Shown: positions 42,593-51,300 of the stretch, in pieces
Layout of the letters: each line of letters opens with the position of its first letter
Position numbering within the stretch: position 1 is the first letter of the stretch
NCBI RefSeq assembly: GCF_011250645.1
Contig: NZ_JAANNO010000010.1
Span: 477-64,476 of the forward strand
Reading direction: 5' to 3'
Origin: Motilibacter aurantiacus
GTDB taxonomy: Bacteria; Actinomycetota; Actinomycetes; Motilibacterales; Motilibacteraceae
DNA: 64,000 bases
Translations under genes and position numbers: made by a program
The notes under the pieces: model-generated
Database searches by the model: none
Seen by the model: only the letters and a program-made list of their open reading frames with translations
What the model was told of the DNA's origin: nothing

Positions 42593-43630
42593 TCAGGCTG
42601 CGCCCGCAGGCACCGGGCGCGCCCAGGCCTGCGCGATCAGCTCCAGGCTGCGCGCCCGGTCCTCGGCCGAGTGCGCCGACGTGGCGAGCATCAGCTCGTC
42701 GGCACCGGTGCGGTCGACCAGCGCGTCCAGCTCGTCGACGACGTGCTCCGCCGTGCCCACCACCGGCTGGCTGGGCCAGCGGGCCAGCAGATCGCGCTCC
42801 GCGTCGGTCCAGGGGTACGCCGCGGCCTCCTCCGGGGTCGCGATCGGCCCGGGCCGGCCCGTGCGCAGCTGCAGCAGCATGAGCCGGCCGGGCAGCGCCA
42901 GCCGCTCGGCCTCGGCGGCCGTGGGGGCGGCCAGGGCCGAGGCCACCACCATCGCGTGCGGCTGCTGCAGCGCCCGCGAGGGGGTGAACGCGTCGCGGTA
43001 CAGCGCCAGGGCGGGCTCCGTGTTCTGGGCGGAGAAGTGGTGGGCGAAGGCGAACGGCAGCCCGAGCGCCGCGGCGACCTGGGCGCTGTAGCCGCTCGAC
43101 CCGAGCAGACACACCTGGGGCGAGGACGTCGCGGCCGGCGTGGCGCTCAAGCGGGTCTGCCGGGGCTCGGCGCGTGTCGGGTCGCCGAGCAGCGCCAGGA
43201 GCGTGTCGAGCTCCTGCGGGAAGTCCTCGGCACCGAGGCCTTCGGGCGTGCGCCGCAGCGCCGCCGCGGTCACCGGGTCGGTCCCGGGCGCCCGGCCGAT
43301 GCCCAGGTCGACCCGGCCAGGGTGCAGCGCCTCGAGGATCGCGAACTGCTCCGCCACCACGAGCGGGGCGTGGTTGGGCAGCATGACACCCCCCGAGCCC
43401 AGCCGGATGCGCTCGGTAGCGGCCGCCAGGTGGGCCAGCAGGACCGCCGGGCTGGTGCTCGCCACGCTCGGCGTGTTGTGGTGCTCGGCGACCCAGAAGC
43501 GGGCGTACCCCAGCTGCTCGGCCCGCCCCGCCAGCTGCGCGGAGGCGAGGAGGGCGTCGCGGGAGGTCTGCCCGCTGCCGACCGGCGAGAGCTCGAGGAC
43601 GGAGAGGGGTACGCGGCGCACGGTGCTCAC
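42593..43630 (-). CDS. Luciferase-like (LLM) flavin-dependent oxidoreductase
   Basis: 345 aa. Starts VSTVRRVPLSVLELSPVGSGQTS, then YARFWVAEHHNTPSVASTSP, LGSGGVMLPNHAPLVVAEQF, HPGRVDLGIGRAPGTD and a C-terminal VVGTAEHVVDELDAL. This is the group of alkanal-monooxygenase-like proteins that use FMN or F420. The substrate is unknown. GTG 43630 is the best start; no strong ribosome site is seen, and CACGTT just upstream suggests a leaderless message. Confidence 0.88.
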   Translation of the reverse strand: MSTVRRVPLSVLELSPVGSGQTSRDALLASAQLAGRAEQLGYARFWVAEHHNTPSVASTSPAVLLAHLAAATERIRLGSGGVMLPNHAPLVVAEQFAILEALHPGRVDLGIGRAPGTDPVTAAALRRTPEGLGAEDFPQELDTLLALLGDPTRAEPRQTRLSATPAATSSPQVCLLGSSGYSAQVAAALGLPFAFAHHFSAQNTEPALALYRDAFTPSRALQQPHAMVVASALAAPTAAEAERLALPGRLMLLQLRTGRPGPIATPEEAAAYPWTDAERDLLARWPSQPVVGTAEHVVDELDALVDRTGADELMLATSAHSAEDRARSLELIAQAWARPVPAGAA

Positions 43631-43732
43631 GAACGTGGTGAACGCCCGGGAGAGGGGCTCCGCTTCCTCCGCCGATCGCCGATCTCGGGCTTCCGGGGGA
43701 TCGGGGCCGTGACTCGGGGGAGAATGTCTCCT

Positions 43733-43957
43733 GTGACGAACCCCGCGCCGCGGCGCGTACTTCCGGGAAGCCCGTTCAACGTCCCCGCTCCCCCGCCTGC
43801 CCCCAAGGTCCTCTTCGAGCCGGGCAACCTCGTGAGCCACGACCGGCACGGCCTCGGCCGCGTCTGCAGCATCGAGAGCGAGGACTCGGTCACCGTCGAC
43901 TTCGGCGAGGGCCCTCGGCGGGTGACGAACCCGTCCACGCGGCTGACCAGGCTGTGA
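43733..43957 (+). CDS. Small beta-barrel-like hypothetical protein
   Basis: 74 aa from GTG 43733 (an ATG at 43724 is in frame but too close to the GGGGGAG site). After a Pro-rich start, KVLFEPGNLVSHDRHGLGRVCSIESEDSVTVDFGEGPRRVTNPSTRLTRL looks like a small SH3/Tudor-type barrel reminiscent of the CarD N-terminal domain. Function unknown. It lies 71 bases before tRNA-Arg. Confidence 0.65.
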   Translation: MTNPAPRRVLPGSPFNVPAPPPAPKVLFEPGNLVSHDRHGLGRVCSIESEDSVTVDFGEGPRRVTNPSTRLTRL

Positions 43958-44028
43958 GACCTCTAGACTGACCGCCGTCGCGCGCCCGCAGGAGCCCCGC
44001 CCGGAATTCCTGCGAGCGTCGGTGGTGC

Positions 44029-44101
44029 GCCCTCGTAGCTCAGGGGATAGAGCAACGGTTTCCTAAACCGTGTGTCGGAGGTTCGAATCCTCTCGGGGGC
44101 A
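44029..44101 (+). tRNA. tRNA-Arg (anticodon CCT)
   Basis: Acceptor GCCCTCG pairs with CGGGGGC, D-arm GCTCAGGGGATAGAGC, anticodon stem CGGTT/AACCG around loop TTCCTAA (anticodon CCT), T-arm with TTCGAAT. CCA is not encoded. It reads AGG. Confidence 0.96.
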
Positions 44102-44147
44102 CAAGCGCGGCAGCGCCGACCGTGCCCTGCTCACCGGCACACGCTGC

Positions 44148-44834
44148 TCACGGGGACGCCCGGTACCTCGCCTCCACCTCGGCCCGCAGCACCTGCGGGA
44201 CGGGCTCCAGATGCGGCAGGCCGCCGGCGTCAGGCACCCCTCGGCCGGACATGGCGAACGCCTGCTCCGTGTCGTACGCGCCCCGGGAGTGCTGCGGGTC
44301 GCCGAGCAGGCCGGCGTCGGCCAGGTGCTCGAGCTCGTCGAGCGCCGCGCCGACGGCCGCGGCGTAGTGCTCGGCCCGGGTGCGCGCAGCGGCCACGGCG
44401 AGCGCCCTGGCCCGGGCCCAGCCCGAGTTGTCCTCGTCAACCTGCCAGGTCAGGCCGTCCAGGGACGCCCCCTCGACCTCGGCCAGCAGGCCGGTGACGA
44501 CCGGCAGCAGCGCCCAGTCGCGGACGACGACCTCGAGCAGCAGCTCGGCGGTCACCGGGCCGTACGCGATCTCCTGCCCCTGCTGCTCGTCCCAGCGCAT
44601 GGGCCGGCGCAGGGTGAGCTGTCCGCGGGTGAAGCCGAGCGCCGGCCGCGCTTCCGGCTCGAGCGGCACGCCGCCCCCGGCCCGCAGCAGCTCGACGGCA
44701 CGCTCGGAGGAGGCGCGCACGGTGGTCAGCGCCGCGCCGTTGTCCGGGCCCTTCCCGGACATCCCCAGCAGGAGACGGGCGGCGTCGGGCGGCACCGCGA
44801 GGCGTGCAGAGCCCCGGACGGAGAGCAACGGCAT
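44148..44834 (-). CDS. SIMPL-domain (DUF541) protein
   Basis: 228 aa. It starts MPLLSVRGSARLAVPPDAARL, with later ALTTVRASSERAVELLRAGG, a middle segment ending VTAELLLEVVVRDWALLPVVTGLL, and AAARTRAEHYAAAVGAALDELEHLAD, the usual SIMPL/DUF541 order. There is no signal peptide, so it is cytoplasmic. ATG 44834 is preceded by TACGCT with a six-base gap. Function unknown. Confidence 0.85.
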   Translation of the reverse strand: MPLLSVRGSARLAVPPDAARLLLGMSGKGPDNGAALTTVRASSERAVELLRAGGGVPLEPEARPALGFTRGQLTLRRPMRWDEQQGQEIAYGPVTAELLLEVVVRDWALLPVVTGLLAEVEGASLDGLTWQVDEDNSGWARARALAVAAARTRAEHYAAAVGAALDELEHLADAGLLGDPQHSRGAYDTEQAFAMSGRGVPDAGGLPHLEPVPQVLRAEVEARYRASP

Positions 44835-44938
44835 GCGGGCAGCGTAAGGGCCGAAAGGGCCGGGAGGCGGCCACCATGCACATCTGCCATTCGGTACCGG
44901 CGAATGTCCGGTGACGCTCGCTGGACAAAGGCTTTCTC

Positions 44939-44968
44939 TTGACCCCCCGTCCGGTCCACGCCTAGGGT
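44939..44968 (+). promoter_or_regulatory. Promoter of the Tat-exported TIM-barrel gene
   Basis: TTGACC (44939-44944) and TAGGGT (44963-44968) with an 18-base spacer, the best housekeeping-type promoter in the window. It leaves about 280 bases of leader before the gene, which contain a small open frame and no other recognised element. Confidence 0.6.
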
Positions 44969-45034
44969 CCGGACGTCGGCGTGCCCGCCCCTTCCGGCAC
45001 GCGGCACCCCCTCAACGACGAGGAGACGCACGCT

Positions 45035-45148
45035 GTGAATCACACTCCCGGCTTCCTGCCGGTCGAGCCCAGCACCTCCGCGGCACGCCCGCCGCACGTG
45101 CCGTGGAGCCCTCCTCGCGTCGGCCACCGCCGCCGGCACGCGAGCTAG
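45035..45148 (+). CDS. Possible leader ORF (37 aa)
   Basis: GTG at 45035 has GAGGAG upstream and reads MNHTPGFLPVEPSTS..., ending HRRRHAS at TAG. The Pro-rich peptide resembles nothing known. It lies in the leader of the TIM-barrel gene. It could be translated, but composition alone does not prove it. Confidence 0.3.
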   Translation: MNHTPGFLPVEPSTSAARPPHVPWSPPRVGHRRRHAS

Positions 45149-45258
45149 CCGCCCACCCTCGCGTACCCATCTCTCGGCAGCCGGGCCACGTGCCCGATCC
45201 CAGGCTGCCGTGCAGCGTCACCGCTTCCGAGTCTCCCCACGAGAACAGGATGATCCTG

Positions 45259-46560
45259 ATGGCTCAGTCTCCGTTCGGCCGCCGCGGCTTCCTCGGCCTG
45301 GCCGGTGGCACCGCGCTCGGCGTCGCCTCGACGGCCGCCCTCGGCCCGCTCGCGGGCACGGCCAACGCCGCGCTGGGCGTCGCGGCGCCCGACACCCCCT
45401 CCCCCGCGCTGGGCCTTCAGCTCTACAGCGTCCGCAACCTCATCAACAGCCTCGGGTTCCGCGTGGTGTTCGAGGAGCTGGCCCGGCTGGGATTCAAGGA
45501 AGTCGAGTTCGCTGGTTACACCCAGGGCAACGCCGGCCCGATCACGATCCCGCAGCTCAAGCAGCTCCTCGAGGACAACGGGCTCAAGGGCGTAGGGAGC
45601 CACATCGGCACGAACGCGCTCGTCAACGCGGGGCAGCGCGAGCAGCAGTACGAGACCGCCCGCCAGCTCGGCCTGCCCTACCTCGGCACCGCCGACGACA
45701 TCCCCGGCGGCAACACGACCGCCGGCATCCAGGCGGCCGCCGACCGCTACAACCAGGCCGCGGAGGTCGCGGCGACGTACGGGCTGAAGATCTACCAGCA
45801 CAACCACAGCAACGAGTTCGCCTTCACCTCGGACCAGCCGACGGTGCGCCGCTACGACGTGTGGATCAACAGCCTTGACTTCAGCAAGGCCGTCTTCCTC
45901 GAGATGGACATCCTCTGGGCCTTCGGCGGCGCCCGGAAGTTCGCGCAGCCCGGCGGCACCAACGGCGTCCCGCTCCCCAACGGCGCCTTCGGGTTCGACC
46001 CGGCCGACTACGTCGCGGCCCACCCCGAGCGCTACCACCTGTTCCACGTGAAGGACGGCCGGCCCAACGCGAACCCCGCCCAGGGCAACTCGTACGCCGA
46101 CGTCGAGATCGGGCTCGGGAACATCCCCTTCCGCGCCTTCTTCGACAAGGTGGGCGCGAAGGCGATGCACCACCCGCTGTGGGAGCAGGACGCGGCCCCC
46201 AACACCCCGGCTTCCGCGGGCGGCGCCATGGGCGCGGCGATGCGCAGCTACGAGAACCTGTTCGTGATCCGCACGCTGACGTGGCTCGACGAGCTGCGCG
46301 ACCAGGTCGATGCGATGGTCGCCGCCGGCCGGGTGAAGGCGGCGGTCGGCGAGGACCTGCAGGGGCGCCTCGCGAACGCCGTCAAGCGCTACGAGGGCGG
46401 CCACGAGCAGTCCGCGATGGGCTACCTGGGCCAGTTCATCGCCAAGGTGAACAACCAGGTGCGTGGGGACGAGGAGGCCAAGATGCTCCTCATGGCCAAC
46501 GCCCAGGTCGTCCTCAACTGGCTGCAGGAGTCCGAGGACAAGGAGAACGGGGTCGACTGA
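45259..46560 (+). CDS. Tat-exported sugar isomerase-like TIM-barrel protein
   Basis: 433 aa from ATG 45259 (AGGA eight bases upstream; ATG 45250 would add MIL). A Tat signal is clear (GRRGFLGLAGG..., cleavage near residue 40). The AP-endonuclease-2/xylose-isomerase barrel (about 50-340) shows LGLQLYSVRNLINSLGF, FKEVEFAGYT, YQHNHSNEFAF, FLEMDILWAF and LFHVKDGR, with His, Glu, Asp and His suited to a divalent metal. A C-terminal helical module (about 350-430, LDELRDQVDAMVAAGRV... YLGQFIAKVNNQVRG) resembles the end of the nearby amidase and the FIMAH-type domain. It is probably an extracellular sugar or sugar-acid isomerase. Confidence 0.85.
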   Translation: MAQSPFGRRGFLGLAGGTALGVASTAALGPLAGTANAALGVAAPDTPSPALGLQLYSVRNLINSLGFRVVFEELARLGFKEVEFAGYTQGNAGPITIPQLKQLLEDNGLKGVGSHIGTNALVNAGQREQQYETARQLGLPYLGTADDIPGGNTTAGIQAAADRYNQAAEVAATYGLKIYQHNHSNEFAFTSDQPTVRRYDVWINSLDFSKAVFLEMDILWAFGGARKFAQPGGTNGVPLPNGAFGFDPADYVAAHPERYHLFHVKDGRPNANPAQGNSYADVEIGLGNIPFRAFFDKVGAKAMHHPLWEQDAAPNTPASAGGAMGAAMRSYENLFVIRTLTWLDELRDQVDAMVAAGRVKAAVGEDLQGRLANAVKRYEGGHEQSAMGYLGQFIAKVNNQVRGDEEAKMLLMANAQVVLNWLQESEDKENGVD

Positions 46561-46581
46561 CCTCGCGCTGGGGGACCCGGC

Positions 46582-46977
46582 TCAGGCGTCGGGCTCGTCG
46601 CTGAACAAGGTCAGCTGCAGCCCGCCCGGCGCCGCGAGCCGGGCGTTGAGCGAGCCCCACGGCGTACGCGTCGGCCCGGCGATCACGTCCGCGCCGCCCG
46701 CTGCCAGCGCCTGCGTCGCCGCTGCGGAGTCCGGTACCTCGAGCGCGACCCGGACGTGCCCTGCCACCCGGCGCCCGACCTCGACCCGGTCGATGTGCTC
46801 GGCCTGACGGGCATCGAAGAGCTCGAGGCGGGCTCGCCCGACGTCGAGCAGCACGGCGCGGCCGTCGTCGGAGCTGTAGTCGGCGACGACGGGGAGCCCG
46901 AGCACGGTCCGGTAGAACTCGAGCGCGGCGTCGTAGTCCTCCGCGGTGACGACCAGGCGCAGCTCGCTCACGTGCAT
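46582..46977 (-). CDS. VOC/glyoxalase-fold protein
   Basis: 131 aa. It begins MHVSELRLVVTAEDYDAALEFYRTVLGLPVV and ends GPTRTPWGSLNARLAAPGGLQLTLF, the usual beta-alpha-beta pairs of the VOC superfamily. The substrate is unknown. ATG 46977 follows GAGGGA. It is convergent with the TIM-barrel gene. Confidence 0.85.
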   Translation of the reverse strand: MHVSELRLVVTAEDYDAALEFYRTVLGLPVVADYSSDDGRAVLLDVGRARLELFDARQAEHIDRVEVGRRVAGHVRVALEVPDSAAATQALAAGGADVIAGPTRTPWGSLNARLAAPGGLQLTLFSDEPDA

Positions 46978-47011
46978 GTCTCATCCCTCGTGCCGACGAC
47001 CGGAGAAAGGG

Positions 47012-47053
47012 GCAGGCCCCGCCCCCGCACCGTAGTGCGGGGACGGGGCCTGC
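47012..47053 (-). terminator. Terminator of the double-amidase gene
   Basis: A 19-bp stem with one mismatch (arms beginning GCAGGCCCCG and ending CGGGGCCTGC) and a four-base loop, 11 bases after the amidase stop codon. Confidence 0.7.
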
Positions 47054-47063
47054 AGCTCGCCGA

Positions 47064-50000
47064 CTACTTGTTCAGGCCCCACGTCGCCTCGTACGCCTCA
47101 CGGGCCGTGAGGTACGCGAGCCGGGCGGTCGCCTCGTTCACCAGCATGTCGCGGGCCTCCACGTCGCGGGCGTCGCCCTTGACCTGGTTCCTGACCTTGT
47201 CCACGAACGTCTGCAGGTAGCCGATCGCGCGGGCCTCGCTGCCGAGGTAGTTCTGCTCGACCGCCTTCTGCAGCGCGGCGCCGATGTTCGCGGTCGTCTT
47301 GTCGGAGACCGTCCCGTCGGCGTTGAACCGCTCGACCATCGACTCCAGCTCGAAGAGCGAGATCAACGGGTCACCGGGGTTGCACAGCTCCGCGGTGAAG
47401 AAGGTGCTGCCCGGGACGCACCGCCACATCGAGGGGTTGGTCCAGCTCGGTGCCTTGCGGACGTTCGTCGCCTGCTCGAAGGCGTAGCCCGCGGCGAGCA
47501 GCTTCGCCTCGCTGAAGGCCGAGCCGATGAACGTCACGCCGATCGGGTTGCGGCCCGCGCTGCCCGTGCCGTAGCCGGCCGGGACGGTGAGGACCGGGTA
47601 GCCCGCGCGGTCGGCGACGTTGACCAGCGCGCTGCCCGCGGGAGCCATCACGACGTCGAAGTCGTCGCTCGGGTCGCCCGGCGTGCCGTTGTCGAGCACC
47701 GTGTCGATGACGGCCTTGTTCGACGCCAGGCCCGCGGCCTTGTCCGCCTCGTACGCCGCGGCCGTGGCCGGGTCGGTCAGGTCGACCGCCTGGGCGGCGA
47801 GAAGGTCGCGCTGCTGGTACTTCAGGCCCTCGACCGGGTTCGCCGAGTTGTAGGCGACGACCTCCGCCAGCGACTTCGCACCCGTGCCGGCGGTGTCGGC
47901 GAGGTAGGCATCGAGGTCGCGCTCGAGCTCGCGGGTGACGATGCTCGCGGGGTTGGGGCTCGGGGTCCCGGCGGTCTTGGTGACCGTCGTGGCGCCGAGG
48001 CCCTGGACGGTCGTGACCGCCGCGGGGAACGGCGCTGCCGTGCTGCTGACGACGGCGACCCGCTTGCCGGAGAGCGCCGTCGGCGTGAGCCCGGACAGGT
48101 AGTCCGCAGCAACCGGGGCACCTGCCGTCGCGGGGTCCGCCGCGTCGGCGCCGGCCATGGCCTGCAGTGACAGGGCGGCGTCGTAGACGGTCTTCGTGAT
48201 CGGGCCCGGCGAGTCCTGCGTCCTGGACACGGGAAGGACGCCGTCCCGGCTGACCCGGCCGACGGTGGGCTTGAGGCCGACGACGCCGGCCGCGTTCGCC
48301 GGGGCGATGAGCTGCGCAGTGTCCGTCGAGGACTCCAGGCCGACCGTGAAGGCGGCGAGCCCGGCGGCCGTCGCCGCGGCCGAGCCCGCGGAGGAGCCGG
48401 CCGGGGTCTTGTCAGTGTCGGAGGGCAGGAGCACCTGGCCGCCGAGCGAGGAGTAGCCCTCCGGCATGTTGGCGTCGACGACGCCGTTCAGCTCCGAGAC
48501 GTTGGTCTTGCCGAGGACGATCGCGCCCGCCGCCTCGAGCTTCGCCACGACCGCCGAGTCGTTCTTGGGCATGGAGCCCTGCAGCGCGATCGAGCCACCC
48601 GTGGTGGGCAGGCCGGTCGCGTCGATCGTGTCGTCGAGCAGCACGGGGATGCCGTGCAGCGGTCCGCGCGTGCGGCCGGCGGCGCGCTCGCCGTCCAACG
48701 CCCTCGCCTCGGTGAGTGCCGCGGTGTTGAGCGACCGGACCGCCTGCACCGCGGGGCCCGCGGCGTTGACGGAGGCGATGCGGGCGAGGTACGCCTTGGT
48801 CAGCGTCTCCGCGGTGAGCGTCCCGGCGGTCATGCGCGCCTGCAGGCTCTGCGCCGACTCGGTCTCGAGGCTGAAGCCGAGATCAGGCATTGCGTATCCG
48901 GTGAGCGTCATGGCGTCGGTGTAGTCGGGGTTGCAGCTGCCCCGGTCACCGTACGGCTGCGGCGTCGCGGTGTCCGCGCAGCGGTACATGCTGGGGTTGA
49001 CGTCGGAGACGCCCTGGGCCAGCTTCGTGGCCTGCTCGATGACGTACGCGACACCGATCAGGTTGCGCTCGCTCATGTTGTTGCCGTGGATGGACACGGC
49101 CTGCGTGCGGCGGGTCGTGGCGTTGTAGCCCATGGGGATGGTGATCTGCGGCGTGCCCGCGGTCGGGCCGCTCGGCACGGTGCCCAGGATGGCCAGGACG
49201 TCGTCGCTCGGGTCGTCCGGCGTGCCACCATTGATCATGGTGTCCATGGCTTTCCACTGCGCCGCGCGCCGGATCGGCATCGCCTCGCGGTAGGCCGTCT
49301 CGTTCGGGCCGCCCGGCGTCGTCTCCGCGGCCAGCGCGTTCACGTGGTTCTGGTTGCCGAACTTCAGCGCCTGGTGCTCGTTGGCGTGGTTGTCCGCGAC
49401 CTCCTCGGCCAGGCTCTTGATGGGCGCGTTCGGGCCGAGGTTCTTGTAGTACTCGTCGATCGCCTTGTGCTGCTGGTAGGCGCTCGGGATCGCCGGCACG
49501 GTGCCGACCGCGACGGTCGGGCGCTCGACCATGACGGCGCCCGCCGCGACCAGGGCGTCGTACGCGATCCTCGCGGGGGTGCCCTCGGCGAACGTGCCGT
49601 TGTAGCCGATCTTCTTGCCCCGCACGAAGTTCAGGTCGAGCGCGGACATGTAGTCGGGCACGGCCTCCGGCGCGCGCTGGATCGACTGCTGCCAGTTCGG
49701 GCCGAAGACGGCGGCGTAGCCCGCCTCGTTCTTCGGGTCACGCCCGGCCATCGACTGCAGGTTCATCGCGGCGTTGGCGACCGTGCGGTCCATCGGACCC
49801 GCGGTGTCCTGCGAGGAGGAGATCGGGCCGATGCCGTACGCCGGCACGAGGCCGACCGTCGGGCGCAGGCCGACGAGCCCCTGCGTGCTCGACGGGCTGA
49901 TGATCGAGCCGGAGGTCTCCGTGCCGACGACGAGCATCGAGAGCGCGGCCGCGCCCGCCGCGCCGCTGCCCGAGGACGAGCCGCTCGGGTTCTGGTCCGC

Positions 50001-50579
50001 GTCGACCGCGTTGAGCACCTGGCCGGTCAGGTTGGAGAAGCCCGACGGCTGGCTGCCGAAGCTGTTGGCGAACTCGGACAGGCCGAGCTTGCCGAGGATG
50101 ACCACACCACGGGCCTTGAGCTTCTTGACGATCCCCGCGTCGTCCGCCGGGTAGGAGTGGCGCAGCGAGTAGTTGCCGTTCGACGTGTACATGCCCTTCA
50201 CGTCGATCAGGTCCTTGAGCAGCACGGGAAGGCCGTGCGCAGGCCCGCGCACGATGCCCTGCGCGCGCTCCGCGTCGGCCTTCGCGGCCTCCCTGAGCGC
50301 GTTCTCGTTGAGCTGGGTGACGGCGTTCAGGCCGGGGCCGCGCTTGTTCAGCGCCTCGATGCGGTCGATGTACGCCTGCACCAGCTGGACCGAGGTCAGC
50401 TGGCCGGCCGCCATCATGCGCTCGGCGGTCACGCCGTCGAGCGTCTCGAGGTCGAGGACGGGAGCGGGCGCGGCGGCGGCGATGGCGGCACTGGTGGTTG
50501 CGGCGGTGGAGATGGGCACCGCGAGCGCGGCGGTGACGGCCATGGCCGCCACGAGAGAGCGGACGACGGGTCTGGGCAC
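47064..50579 (-). CDS. Secreted tandem amidase with a degenerate second domain
   Basis: 1171 aa. A signal peptide (about 1-36) precedes amidase domain 1 (about 45-540). Its Ser-Ser-Lys triad is complete: K122 in HGLPVLLKDLID, the cis-Ser in NPSGSSSGSGAAG near 202 and nucleophile S225 in GTETSGSIISPSS. Domain 2 (about 570-1075) keeps the fold, but D649 stands where the catalytic Lys should be (PVLLDDTID), and the nucleophile region reads ESSTDTAQLIAPA without the GS pair. Residues 1085-1160 form a helical FIMAH-like module also seen in the nearby TIM-barrel protein. GTG 50579 has GAGGAG upstream. Confidence 0.9.
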   Translation of the reverse strand: MPRPVVRSLVAAMAVTAALAVPISTAATTSAAIAAAAPAPVLDLETLDGVTAERMMAAGQLTSVQLVQAYIDRIEALNKRGPGLNAVTQLNENALREAAKADAERAQGIVRGPAHGLPVLLKDLIDVKGMYTSNGNYSLRHSYPADDAGIVKKLKARGVVILGKLGLSEFANSFGSQPSGFSNLTGQVLNAVDADQNPSGSSSGSGAAGAAALSMLVVGTETSGSIISPSSTQGLVGLRPTVGLVPAYGIGPISSSQDTAGPMDRTVANAAMNLQSMAGRDPKNEAGYAAVFGPNWQQSIQRAPEAVPDYMSALDLNFVRGKKIGYNGTFAEGTPARIAYDALVAAGAVMVERPTVAVGTVPAIPSAYQQHKAIDEYYKNLGPNAPIKSLAEEVADNHANEHQALKFGNQNHVNALAAETTPGGPNETAYREAMPIRRAAQWKAMDTMINGGTPDDPSDDVLAILGTVPSGPTAGTPQITIPMGYNATTRRTQAVSIHGNNMSERNLIGVAYVIEQATKLAQGVSDVNPSMYRCADTATPQPYGDRGSCNPDYTDAMTLTGYAMPDLGFSLETESAQSLQARMTAGTLTAETLTKAYLARIASVNAAGPAVQAVRSLNTAALTEARALDGERAAGRTRGPLHGIPVLLDDTIDATGLPTTGGSIALQGSMPKNDSAVVAKLEAAGAIVLGKTNVSELNGVVDANMPEGYSSLGGQVLLPSDTDKTPAGSSAGSAAATAAGLAAFTVGLESSTDTAQLIAPANAAGVVGLKPTVGRVSRDGVLPVSRTQDSPGPITKTVYDAALSLQAMAGADAADPATAGAPVAADYLSGLTPTALSGKRVAVVSSTAAPFPAAVTTVQGLGATTVTKTAGTPSPNPASIVTRELERDLDAYLADTAGTGAKSLAEVVAYNSANPVEGLKYQQRDLLAAQAVDLTDPATAAAYEADKAAGLASNKAVIDTVLDNGTPGDPSDDFDVVMAPAGSALVNVADRAGYPVLTVPAGYGTGSAGRNPIGVTFIGSAFSEAKLLAAGYAFEQATNVRKAPSWTNPSMWRCVPGSTFFTAELCNPGDPLISLFELESMVERFNADGTVSDKTTANIGAALQKAVEQNYLGSEARAIGYLQTFVDKVRNQVKGDARDVEARDMLVNEATARLAYLTAREAYEATWGLNK

Positions 50580-50681
50580 TACGGCTCCTCAGCAAGGGCG
50601 GGAAAGCGGCCCGATCGTGCCGAGGCGCTGTTTCGCCCGCGTGAAGCCGCGAATTCCGTCCCGTGAAGCCGTTGGCGAGTC

Positions 50682-51173
50682 TCAGGCCACGAGCAACGAG
50701 CCGGCATGCCGGCGCATCAGCAGGCGCGGGACGCTCGGGGCGAGCAGGTGCACCAGGCGCCGCCGGAGCGTACGCCGCGGGCAGCCGACGACGATGACCG
50801 CGGCGTTCAACTGGGCGGCCAGCTCGTCGAGCGCGGCTCCGACCGGGCCGGACAGGACGACGAAGCGCCAGCGCACCTCCTCGAGCTCGAAGAGGGCGGC
50901 GAGCTGCTGCTCCATCTCGCGGACCTGGAGCTCCTCGGCCTCCTGCAGCACGAACCCGGCCCCCATGAGGCCGGCGAACGAGTGCACGGGGGAGGGTGTC
51001 GGGACGTGCGCCGCGACGACGGTCGCCCCGAGCTCGCGAGCGGTGCCGGCGGCTGCCAGCGCGGCGCAGCGCGACGACCGGCTGCCGTCGACCCCCACCA
51101 CGACCACCGGGCCGTACGGCCCGTTGCCGGCCAGGCCGTCGTCCTCGCTGCGACGCTGCAGCCACTCGCTCAT
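50682..51173 (-). CDS. Universal stress protein (UspA family)
   Basis: 163 aa, one Usp domain. VVVVGVDGSRSSRCAALAAAGTARELGATVVAAHV at the start and AAVIVVGCPRRTLRRRLVHLLAPSVPRLLMRRHAGSLLVA at the end. The ATP-binding glycine motif (normally G-x2-G-x9-G-S) is altered to CPRRTLRRR, so it may not bind ATP. ATG 51173 has AGGAGGG upstream. Confidence 0.85.
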   Translation of the reverse strand: MSEWLQRRSEDDGLAGNGPYGPVVVVGVDGSRSSRCAALAAAGTARELGATVVAAHVPTPSPVHSFAGLMGAGFVLQEAEELQVREMEQQLAALFELEEVRWRFVVLSGPVGAALDELAAQLNAAVIVVGCPRRTLRRRLVHLLAPSVPRLLMRRHAGSLLVA

Positions 51174-51300
51174 CGCGCCCTCCTGGAAGGGACATCCCAC
51201 GTGCCTTGCCAGGCTATGCGCACGATCGCGCGCAGCACGTCGCGTGACGCGATCGTGACCTCGACGGCGCCCGCCGGGCTGCCCGCCGGCGCCGGTGGGG

